A stretch of 64,000 nt of DNA from Chitinophagaceae bacterium. GTDB lineage: Bacteria; Bacteroidota; Bacteroidia; Chitinophagales; Chitinophagaceae. Of the stretch, positions 34,618-42,696 are shown one piece after another. Below the pieces are notes generated by a model. It had not been told where the DNA came from. It did no database searches and saw only the letters and a program-made list of their open reading frames with translations. The position numbers and the translations under genes are program-made. Location of the stretch: positions 42,711-106,710 of the forward strand of contig JAIEMK010000002.1 of assembly GCA_019752295.1 (NCBI GenBank), in the 5' to 3' direction. Every line of letters starts with the position of its first letter. Positions within the stretch are counted from its first letter, which is position 1.

Positions 34618-34733
34618 GCAAAAAAATTAGTAAACCAGGTGAAAAATAAAATTAAACTGGCCAGTATGGCAAGAACAAAAACATACCATCCAAGCCAGCT
34701 TGAAAAAAAAGGTATTTTATTTTTGCCATTCAT
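34614..34733 (-). CDS. 39-residue single-helix membrane protein
   Basis: ATG 34733 to TGA 34614; the stop overlaps the symporter start as ATGA, a classic sign of translational coupling. The peptide begins MNGKNKIPFFSSWLGWY and is followed by one strongly hydrophobic helix (VFVLAILASLILFF) and an aromatic end. It is too short for usual gene finders. The architecture suggests a small accessory subunit for the symporter, like the small partner proteins known for some SSS transporters, but no homology to them can be claimed from reading alone. Confidence 0.7.
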   Translation of the reverse strand: MNGKNKIPFFSSWLGWYVFVLAILASLILFFTWFTNFFA

Positions 34734-34811
34734 TGTAATTTTTTTTGGTTGTGGCCAGCGTATTGCAAAATAGCATTTCGGTTGCTAGCAAATTTTGTTA
34801 AGGCGCATCTC

Positions 34812-34970
34812 TTATTTATTATGTCTACTACTAATTAATCCTCCCGACAACAATCCCAATCCCAGCCCAATAATCAGGCCCACTTTTACATTTTTAAGTA
34901 ACAGGCCCAAGCCCACAGCAATTAATATTAAGGTTACTGCACCTATTCTTCTTCTTGGTTGTTGACTCAT
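34812..34970 (-). CDS. 52-residue glycine-rich membrane protein
   Basis: ATG 34970 to TAA 34812, starting only 4 bases after the stop of the PIG-L family gene. A basic N-terminus (MSQQPRRRIG) is followed by two hydrophobic stretches: VTLILIAVGLGLLL and VGLIIGLGLGLLSGGLI, with GxxxG-like spacing. It looks like a helical-hairpin membrane miniprotein. The tight spacing and sense orientation in an operon support a real gene; function unknown. A 78-base gap separates it from the 39-residue frame. Confidence 0.65.
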   Translation of the reverse strand: MSQQPRRRIGAVTLILIAVGLGLLLKNVKVGLIIGLGLGLLSGGLISSRHNK

Positions 34971-34974
34971 ATGA

Positions 34975-37533
34975 TTATTTGTTTTTAGGAATGGCTATCA
35001 GGTTCGCCATTAGTTTATAAGCACCGATATTTCCCGCAGGTAATTGACGAAACAAGACCAGACTAACATAAGCAAAATTGCCTTTGCCATATTTAGCAAT
35101 CGCCAAAGATCCAGTGCCTTGTTTTTCGCCTGTATCGCTCATTCCTAGGGGCATCTCGAAATGGGCATCAACCTGATCAGCCTGATAAGTACTTCGTTCC
35201 TGAACCCAGTTCTCAAAATCCTTTTGGCCAATCTTATTGGGAAAGTTTAACACGGAATGGTTGGGTAATAAAAAATTCACCTCAGCATTTTCTTCAGTAA
35301 CCCTTGAAAGGGCATTTACTATAAATGGATAAGGCCCCACTTTTATTTTTTTCAAACCAATCTGATTGCTTTTCAGATATTGCACAATCATGTTTCCCCC
35401 ATTTTCAACGTAACGATTAAAAACATCGTTTTTATTACTGAGCCATTCAAAAATATTATATGCCCTAATTCCCAAAACAATGGCATCAAACTCTTTTAAT
35501 TTTTCGTCAGTAATGTCTGCCTCATGCAAGTATTGAAGATCGTAGCCCATTTGCAGCAAAGCATCGGGAACCCTATCTCCCGCGCCCGTTATATATGCCA
35601 CTTTTTTACCCGAAACCTTCAACTCATCTGCAATCACTTTCGAACTGTTCTGATAGAAATAATGTATTGAAGGAATATGATCGTATTTAATTGCTCTCAA
35701 GTACGATGTATAAATGTGTTTTTTATTATTCACATATGTGGTGATTTCGGCAGTAATATTGGGAACTGAGTCTTTTTTAAAACCAGATGGGAGTGGAATA
35801 CTCAAAGCGTATACTCTACCTCTCTCGAAATTAATCAGTGTATCCTTTAAATAAATTTCGTTGTCATCCTGTTTTAATTGAATGGAAACAGGAATCTGTT
35901 CGGCTGCAAAATTCGATTTATAATGTAACTGTAACGTGGGTTTGGCAATCTGTTTGGATCCGTACTTGATATTGGTTAAAATAATATCAGGAGTAAGTGA
36001 TACAATTAGTGGTGTTATAACTATATAAGGCTGATATAGTTCTCCTCTAACAGGATCAAGATATTTATATTGTACAGGCTTTTGGAAAGTTAGATTTACG
36101 CCATTGATCGAAAAAGTAAAGCTCGCCGAATAAGCGGGGCTGTTTTCATCTTTTCCAATAAGCATCTGATCTTCTACATTAAAACTTCCAATGCTTTCTT
36201 GTTTATTAGTTAGCCAATAAGGTTGCGTAACTCTTTTAGTGTTTTCAACCGAAAATATTTCGTTGAGACTGAAATTGGTATTGGTAGAAAGCGAGTAATG
36301 CATGGCGGTATCGAATGGGCTTGATGCGGAACTGTTCATTCGGATTGCTTCGATCTGCACTCTTGCATCTCTTCTTTTGTTTACAAAAAAATTGATATTC
36401 ATTTTCTCACCAAGCACCGCATATTCCTCATCGCTGGTTGCTTCAAAAAATAAACCTGAACAAGCAACAATTAAATTCTTTACTTCCTCCAATTTTTTTT
36501 CAACCCATACTGTTTTATCCGAAATATTCCAGATGGCTTTATACAAAGCAACCAAACTATCTACCGATTTTTCGGGCTGATCAAAACGGTATTGTTGAAT
36601 GATATTATTTATTTTTCCCTGAATCAATTCGGCACCTTTTACCCTGCTCCAACTGATATCCACTCCATCCATCAAATCGTTTTTGGGTGCATCTCCTCCA
36701 AGCGTTGCAAAGTTTTCATAAGCAACACCCCTTCTTCTTGGTCGGCCTTCTCCCTGACTTTTATGCATACTTCTTGCTTCTGCTCCAATTTCTCCATAAC
36801 TCTTTCCCAATAAGGGGTTAAAGCCGCCAACATCTATTTTAAATTGATCGTTAGTGATTGTATTATTTCCACCAAAATTAAAAGTGTTCCAAAGAATGCG
36901 TTTTGCCTGCCAGGGCTTTACACCGTATTTTAATTGCTCCGGAAATCTTGCAGGGTCGGCTGCTGCTGTAAATGCCTCGTTCGCTAAAATGGATGAAGCA
37001 GCATGATGTCCATGACCCGCTCTTGCATCGCCCGGAAATCGTGCAATAATCACATCGGGCTGGTATTGACGAATCACCCAAACCACATCACTCAATATTT
37101 TTTCTTTATTCCAGACCCTCAATGCTTCTTCTGCATTCTTACTATACCCAAATTCATAAGCCCTGCTAAAAAATTGTTCAGCGCCATCCTGTCTACGAGC
37201 TGCTAATAACTCTTGCGTACGTATCAACCCCAATTCAATTCCTTGTTCACTACCAATCAGATTCTGTCCGCCATCTCCTCTTGTAAGACTTAAATAACCT
37301 GTTCTGTACAATTTTTCTTTGGCCAGATACGGAAGGAATCCATTGTTCTCATCATCGGGATGTGCGGCAATATAGAGCACGCTACCAAGTACCTGCAGTT
37401 TCTGCAACTGCATATAAATATCTGAACTGTTATTCACTACAGGTAATTGCGCAATGCATTTATTCAACAAAAGATGTGCAATCGCAAATAAAATAACAGC
37501 TATTCGAAGTGGGATTCTCATAAATGATATCAT
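34975..37533 (-). CDS. Large secreted PIG-L/LmbE-family deacetylase-like protein
   Basis: An 852-residue protein from ATG 37533. A hydrophobic N-terminus (about residues 5-28) acts as a signal peptide. The PIG-L domain follows at once: LYIAAHPDDENNG is the zinc-binding AHPDDE motif, TRGDGGQN lies nearby, and RAGHGHH supplies the third zinc ligand. The remaining 550 residues are beta-rich, with a C-terminal GATase-like or ThuA-like fold region (VLGIRAYN, VQYLKSN). Members remove N-acetyl groups from GlcNAc-containing molecules. The start could also be ATG 37521; the TTG at 37563 is unlikely. The specific substrate is unknown. Confidence 0.82.
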   Translation of the reverse strand: MISFMRIPLRIAVILFAIAHLLLNKCIAQLPVVNNSSDIYMQLQKLQVLGSVLYIAAHPDDENNGFLPYLAKEKLYRTGYLSLTRGDGGQNLIGSEQGIELGLIRTQELLAARRQDGAEQFFSRAYEFGYSKNAEEALRVWNKEKILSDVVWVIRQYQPDVIIARFPGDARAGHGHHAASSILANEAFTAAADPARFPEQLKYGVKPWQAKRILWNTFNFGGNNTITNDQFKIDVGGFNPLLGKSYGEIGAEARSMHKSQGEGRPRRRGVAYENFATLGGDAPKNDLMDGVDISWSRVKGAELIQGKINNIIQQYRFDQPEKSVDSLVALYKAIWNISDKTVWVEKKLEEVKNLIVACSGLFFEATSDEEYAVLGEKMNINFFVNKRRDARVQIEAIRMNSSASSPFDTAMHYSLSTNTNFSLNEIFSVENTKRVTQPYWLTNKQESIGSFNVEDQMLIGKDENSPAYSASFTFSINGVNLTFQKPVQYKYLDPVRGELYQPYIVITPLIVSLTPDIILTNIKYGSKQIAKPTLQLHYKSNFAAEQIPVSIQLKQDDNEIYLKDTLINFERGRVYALSIPLPSGFKKDSVPNITAEITTYVNNKKHIYTSYLRAIKYDHIPSIHYFYQNSSKVIADELKVSGKKVAYITGAGDRVPDALLQMGYDLQYLHEADITDEKLKEFDAIVLGIRAYNIFEWLSNKNDVFNRYVENGGNMIVQYLKSNQIGLKKIKVGPYPFIVNALSRVTEENAEVNFLLPNHSVLNFPNKIGQKDFENWVQERSTYQADQVDAHFEMPLGMSDTGEKQGTGSLAIAKYGKGNFAYVSLVLFRQLPAGNIGAYKLMANLIAIPKNK

Positions 37534-37589
37534 TATGGTGTTAGCGAAGATAACCCTCCGCAAATGAAAGCTAAAACCGTTTAAACAAA

Positions 37590-40091
37590 TTATTGCCCTG
37601 CAAAAAACACTGCATTACAAAACAGCATCTTGCCATTTTCCCAAAACTGACGGAACATTAAGTTGTCGGCCAGAAAAATAACAGACCCAGAACCCAGTTG
37701 CGATGCACCGATAAGCGTACCATCTTTTAATTTATTTTTCACCTTTATGCCGCTAAAACCTGTAACGTAGGCATCTTTTTTTAACACTCCTACATTCCAT
37801 CCATCTTTTATAAACTCAAATAAATTTGCGTCTTGCTTGAGTGTATAATAAAAATCAGGATAGCCAAATGCCAATGGATGTGTATTATCTAAATTCACTT
37901 TGTAAATTGCTCCGGGTATCGAGCCTGTCAACGAATTTCTTTCCTGATCAGCAAACTTTCTGAGCGCAGCATACTCGTCTTTATCTTCCGACTTATCTTC
38001 TTTTAATTTAAAGCCCCAATCAGCAGCCGACATTTGTTCTGCAGCCGACTGAATAGCAATGAGTTTCCCTCCTGCTTTCACAAATTCCTTTAGTCTTTCT
38101 GTAGTTGATTTATCAGTAAGATTCTTGTAGAACCCGTCGGGAATAATCAACACCTGATAGTTTTTAAAATTAAAGCGGCCTATATCATTTGCATTCACTA
38201 ATGTAAGAGGATAGCCGAGTTGCTGATCAAAAAAGTGCCAGATCTCACCTACACCTAAACTAGAAGTTTGCTCTCCACTAATCAAAGCCACTTTGGGTGC
38301 GGCATTGATAATTCTGATATCAGGAGAACCAAAGTCGGATCCCTTTTCCATAATCCCCGTTTCCACTGCTACAGATTGAACATGAAATCTCATACAGGCT
38401 TCATTTGTAATTCCATTCCAGTCAACTTTTGAATTACTTGTTTTTAAAACTATTAAAGTACCCCTGTCGTATTCCTTGCCCTTGTAAGTGAAAGGTTGGG
38501 TGTTATATCTTACTTTAACAGCATTCTTCAATAAATAAGCTAATACCTTTGAAGCATTTAAAGAAGTATAGGGCACCAGTAAACCATAATCAGAGCTTTG
38601 ATTGCTAATAACAATCGCCGGTTTATTTTCTACGGTCAGTTCCAGTTTCTCTTTCACAGCATATGCTTTCACTCCGTATGCATATGGAATTGCCCAAGCA
38701 GTAATGTCGTAGGTATTAGAATCAACCACTTTTGTTTTGGGCTCTAATAACACTTTGGCCAAAATTGAATTGGGCTGATAAGCACTAACAGCCAAATGAT
38801 GCCCCTCGTCAATAAAGTTTTCTTCTTTTCCCGAAAAATAATTATACCCCTTAAATGTTTTCGAATTCAGTGTACCTGATTCGATACCGTTTTGATCCAA
38901 CAACTTTTTTACAGCTAATAATTTATTTTCGTCTTTTGCTGTAAGCACATAAGTTTTGTATTCGCCGATCTTTCCGTTACGGCTATCCACATAAAATTGT
39001 TTAAATTCCTGAATAAGTCTTTCCTGATTTTTCGAACTCGTTTCGATAGTTGAAATACCTGTCGTATAATGGTGCATCACTCTTTCAGCAAGCGTTAAAG
39101 TATCTCCATTTTTATTTACAATTGCTAATCCGCTTCTGATTCCGCCCTGCTCAAAAGTCATTCCGATTGCACCTTTATAAATCGGATAGGTATCGCCGTA
39201 GGAAGGATATAATAAATCGAATCGTTCCTTCGTAAAAAATAGCCATCCATTCTTATCAAAATAACTTGCATTACTCTTCCCGATCATCCCCTGAAAGTCG
39301 CGCTGCCACTGTGTAATTACTTCATGATAGGGTTCTGCTGCAGGAGCAAAATAATAGGGTTGATCGTATCCCTGCTCGTGATAATCTACGTGCACCTGAG
39401 GTAACCATTCATTGTATTTTATCAAGCGTTGTTGCGACTCAATTTGAGTTTGCCATGCCCAGTCTCTATTCAAATCAAAATTATAGTGGTTGCTTCTTCC
39501 GCCAGGCCATGGCTCTACATGTTCTCTGGAAAGAGGTTCTGCATTGGCATGAACCCCTACCATCGAGTTAAACCAGTTTACATACCGGTCTCTTCCATCT
39601 GGGTTGATACATGGATCGATGATCACTACCAGATTTTTTAACCATTCTTTAGCAGCAGTATTATTGGGATCTAATAAGGTATATAAAGTAAGCATGGCAG
39701 CTTCTGAGGAAGAAGTTTCATTACCATGCACATTATAGCTCAACCAAACAATCGCAGGCGGGTTAGTGATTTTTTCATTTGCTTGCCCCTTCAGAACTCC
39801 AGCCATTTGCAAATTATTCTTGCGTATTGCTTCAATTCTTTTGAGATTCTCCGGGCTGGCAATTATTGTCATGATCAATTCACGTCCTTCATTGGTTTCT
39901 CCATATTTTTCAAGCTTTACCATTTCGGGCTTTGCCATGGCAACCGATCTAAAATATTCAACCACTTTATGATGTCGCGTGTATTTTGATCCAACACGAT
40001 ATCCCAAAAACTGTTCAGGGCTTTGTAAGCCTTGCGCAAATAAAGTGACTGAACAAACAATACATAATAAAAACGAACAGGCTTTCTTCAT
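37590..40091 (-). CDS. Secreted M14 zinc carboxypeptidase
   Basis: An 833-residue protein with a signal peptide (ending near residue 19, LFAQ) and an M14 peptidase domain. Zinc ligands are in SYNVHGNETSSSE (H and E) and HVDYHEQG (H); a likely catalytic Glu is in MTFEQGG. After about residue 380 come extra domains of beta-rich and GATase-like character (VLIIPDGFYKNL, VKAGGKLIAI). It likely trims peptides in the periplasm or outside the cell. It follows the same arrangement as the PIG-L gene downstream (57-base gap) in which an enzymatic head is joined to a similar C-terminal half. Confidence 0.88.
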   Translation of the reverse strand: MKKACSFLLCIVCSVTLFAQGLQSPEQFLGYRVGSKYTRHHKVVEYFRSVAMAKPEMVKLEKYGETNEGRELIMTIIASPENLKRIEAIRKNNLQMAGVLKGQANEKITNPPAIVWLSYNVHGNETSSSEAAMLTLYTLLDPNNTAAKEWLKNLVVIIDPCINPDGRDRYVNWFNSMVGVHANAEPLSREHVEPWPGGRSNHYNFDLNRDWAWQTQIESQQRLIKYNEWLPQVHVDYHEQGYDQPYYFAPAAEPYHEVITQWQRDFQGMIGKSNASYFDKNGWLFFTKERFDLLYPSYGDTYPIYKGAIGMTFEQGGIRSGLAIVNKNGDTLTLAERVMHHYTTGISTIETSSKNQERLIQEFKQFYVDSRNGKIGEYKTYVLTAKDENKLLAVKKLLDQNGIESGTLNSKTFKGYNYFSGKEENFIDEGHHLAVSAYQPNSILAKVLLEPKTKVVDSNTYDITAWAIPYAYGVKAYAVKEKLELTVENKPAIVISNQSSDYGLLVPYTSLNASKVLAYLLKNAVKVRYNTQPFTYKGKEYDRGTLIVLKTSNSKVDWNGITNEACMRFHVQSVAVETGIMEKGSDFGSPDIRIINAAPKVALISGEQTSSLGVGEIWHFFDQQLGYPLTLVNANDIGRFNFKNYQVLIIPDGFYKNLTDKSTTERLKEFVKAGGKLIAIQSAAEQMSAADWGFKLKEDKSEDKDEYAALRKFADQERNSLTGSIPGAIYKVNLDNTHPLAFGYPDFYYTLKQDANLFEFIKDGWNVGVLKKDAYVTGFSGIKVKNKLKDGTLIGASQLGSGSVIFLADNLMFRQFWENGKMLFCNAVFFAGQ

Positions 40092-40216
40092 AAGTATAAA
40101 AATAAGCCGTGAATGTAATCAAACTAAAAAAGCCATCACCCTAATCAGAGGTATATTTTTACACATGATGCATAAAATTTAAACTGCTTTTGTAGCAAAT
40201 CGATTAATTTTCAGCC

Positions 40217-41938
40217 ATGAAACTGCTAAAAACCCTCAGCATTTGCCTGGTTATCGGTTTATTTTCCCAAACCATGGCACAGACTCCAATCGTTGGCGTC
40301 GGAAAAAAAGTAGATCCCTATAAATATCAAGTAGTAAAAAATGGACAGTTCAGAAGGGCTTCTGTTAGTTCGGCTCATCCTCTGGCAAGTATGGTTGGTG
40401 CAGCTATTATGGAGCAGGGCGGAAATGCATTTGATGCAGCTATTGCTACTCAGTTAGCTTTAGCAGTAGTATATCCCACAGCAGGAAATATTGGCGGTGG
40501 TGGATTTATGTTGGCTCGTCAGAACAATGGAGAAATGATTGGTCTGGATTATCGTGAAGCTGCCCCTTCAAAAGCAAGCAGGGATATGTATCTGGATAAA
40601 AACGGAAATGCGATTACCAGTCTTTCCCAATTCGGGCAGTTGGCTTCCGGAATTCCCGGTACCATTGCAGGATTATTTGCAACCCTTCCTTATGCAAAGC
40701 TTCCTTTCAAAACCCTGATTCAGCCTGCAATTGATCTGGCAGAAAAAGGTTTTGTAATCACTGAAAAACAAGTGAATAGTTTTAATAGCGAGCGTGATGT
40801 GTTTATCAAAAACAACAATCATCCAATTGCATTTGTTAAAGAAAACAAATGGAAATTAGGCGATACTTTAATTCAAAAAGAACTCGCAGCAACTTTAAAA
40901 AGAATTCAGAAAGATGGCGCCAAAGGATTTTATGACGGAGAAACAGCCAAGCTGATTGTAGCAGAAATGCAAAAGGGAAATGGAATTATTAGTCTTGAAG
41001 ATCTTTCAAACTATACAGCCAAATTCAGAAACCCCTTGGAATTTGATTATAGAGGTCATCATATCATCAGCTTTGCCCCACCTAGCAGTGGCGGTATTTT
41101 GATTAATCAAATGCTTAAAATGATCGAAAAATATCCGATGGGGTCTTTTGGTTTTCAATCTTTAAAATCGGTACAATTAATGATCGAAACCGAAAGAAGA
41201 GCATATGCCGATCGTGCTGAACACATGGGCGATCCTGATTTCTGGAAGGTACCCGTAAAAACCCTGACAAGCGATAAATATCTGGCAGAAAGGATGAGCG
41301 ACTATTCGCCAGACAAGGCAGGAGTTAGTTCTGCAATAAAAGCAGGTATCATTCATGAAAGCGAGGAAACTACGCATATCAGTATCGTTGATGCAGCAGG
41401 TAATATGGTTAGCATTACAACCACTTTAAATGGCGGTTATGGTTGTAAAGCAGTCGTAAATGGAGCCGGCTTCTTACTCAATAACGAGATGGATGACTTT
41501 AGTGTAAAACCCGGTGTGCCAAATATGTATGGCGCTATTGGAGGAGAAGCAAATGCCATTGAACCCGGTAAAAGAATGCTGAGTTCGATGACTCCTACCT
41601 TGGTATTAAAAAATAGAAAACCCTACTTAATTATCGGAACACCGGGTGGCACTACCATACCAACATCGGTGTACCAAGGACTGGTGAATGTTATCGACTT
41701 TAATATGACGGCCAGTGATGCCATCAACAAACCAAAATTTCACCATCAGTGGCAACCCGATATGGTAATGGTTGAAAAGGATTTCGATGCCAACACCAAA
41801 AAACAATTAATTGGAATGGGATATAAGATTAATGAACGTGATGGCATTGGCAGAACCGAAGCTATACGGCTTTTGAGTGATGGCAAAAGAGAAACCGCCG
41901 CTGATAAAAGAGGGGATGATTCTGTTGCGGGCTTTTAA
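40217..41938 (+). CDS. ggt: Gamma-glutamyltransferase
   Basis: A 573-residue N-terminal-nucleophile hydrolase that cleaves gamma-glutamyl bonds of glutathione and transfers the group to acceptors. A signal peptide (residues 1-21) sends it to the periplasm. The proenzyme is cut in front of T385 (EETTHISIVD), which becomes the nucleophile of the small subunit. HPLASMVGAAIMEQGGNAFDAA is the large-subunit signature region, and GGTTIPTSV lies near the oxyanion site. It is divergent from the M14 carboxypeptidase gene, suggesting shared peptide scavenging. Confidence 0.95.
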   Translation: MKLLKTLSICLVIGLFSQTMAQTPIVGVGKKVDPYKYQVVKNGQFRRASVSSAHPLASMVGAAIMEQGGNAFDAAIATQLALAVVYPTAGNIGGGGFMLARQNNGEMIGLDYREAAPSKASRDMYLDKNGNAITSLSQFGQLASGIPGTIAGLFATLPYAKLPFKTLIQPAIDLAEKGFVITEKQVNSFNSERDVFIKNNNHPIAFVKENKWKLGDTLIQKELAATLKRIQKDGAKGFYDGETAKLIVAEMQKGNGIISLEDLSNYTAKFRNPLEFDYRGHHIISFAPPSSGGILINQMLKMIEKYPMGSFGFQSLKSVQLMIETERRAYADRAEHMGDPDFWKVPVKTLTSDKYLAERMSDYSPDKAGVSSAIKAGIIHESEETTHISIVDAAGNMVSITTTLNGGYGCKAVVNGAGFLLNNEMDDFSVKPGVPNMYGAIGGEANAIEPGKRMLSSMTPTLVLKNRKPYLIIGTPGGTTIPTSVYQGLVNVIDFNMTASDAINKPKFHHQWQPDMVMVEKDFDANTKKQLIGMGYKINERDGIGRTEAIRLLSDGKRETAADKRGDDSVAGF

Positions 41939-41986
41939 ACAGTAGAATTCAATAAATCTTATTTACAAAATATTAACTCAGGTAAA

Positions 41987-42526
41987 ATGAATCTTGAATC
42001 GGGATTTCTAAAAGATAGTATCAAAAGGTTACGCTATTATAAAGAGCTTGGAGATAAAACGCTTGAGCAATTAAGTGATGATGATTTTTATATACAGCCC
42101 TCTTCCGAAAGCAATAGCATTGCTGTAATTATTCGACACTTACATGGCAATATGTTGAGTAGGTGGACAAACTTCCTGACAGAAGACGGAGAAAAGCCAT
42201 GGAGAAACAGGGATACTGAATTCGAGGCAGGAGAGCTCAGCACTCAAGAACTGATAGCAATCTGGAATGAAGGTTGGAATTGTTTGTTCAATACCCTTGA
42301 ATCGCTAAGCCCTACTGATCTAATCAAAACCATTCATATAAGAACAGAACCACTTCTTGTATATGATGCCATTTTAAGGCAGATGGCCCACTATCCCTAT
42401 CATGTTGGTCAGATTGCATATATAGGAAGATGGATCAAAAACGACAAGTGGATTAGTCTTAGCATAGCAAAGGGTGCAAGCGATGCATTCAACAATCAAA
42501 TGCAATCAGGCAACAAGACCCATTGA
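41987..42526 (+). CDS. DinB/DUF1572-family protein
   Basis: A 179-residue four-helix-bundle protein of the DinB-like superfamily (DUF1572). It carries the family histidines: IIRHLHGNM in the second helix and MAHYPYHVGQIAYIGR near the C-terminus, which together form a metal site. Such proteins often act as thiol-dependent transferases, but the substrate here is unknown. It follows ggt by 48 bases on the same strand and may share its transcript; a link to glutathione or other thiol metabolism is speculation. Confidence 0.85.
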   Translation: MNLESGFLKDSIKRLRYYKELGDKTLEQLSDDDFYIQPSSESNSIAVIIRHLHGNMLSRWTNFLTEDGEKPWRNRDTEFEAGELSTQELIAIWNEGWNCLFNTLESLSPTDLIKTIHIRTEPLLVYDAILRQMAHYPYHVGQIAYIGRWIKNDKWISLSIAKGASDAFNNQMQSGNKTH

Positions 42527-42613
42527 TCGATCTTGCCAACTTTAAAACAGGCTCTCAGGCAGTTCAAATCAAAATTGACTATTTTCTCAGGGAAAAGAGA
42601 GTTTGGTATTGAA

Positions 42614-42644
42614 TTTGCCTGTCAATTACGATTCTGTATTTTTA
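42614..42644 (+). promoter_or_regulatory. Candidate promoter of tamB
   Basis: TTTG (42614-42617), 19 bases, TATTTTTA (42637-42644). The -33 is exact and the -7 differs from TAnnTTTG at one position. Transcription would start near 42650, only a few bases before the ATT/CTG codons that may start tamB. Confidence 0.5.
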
Positions 42645-42696
42645 CCAATCAAAGCCCTCAATTCTGAAGAGAACTCTAAACATATCGAGAAAAATA

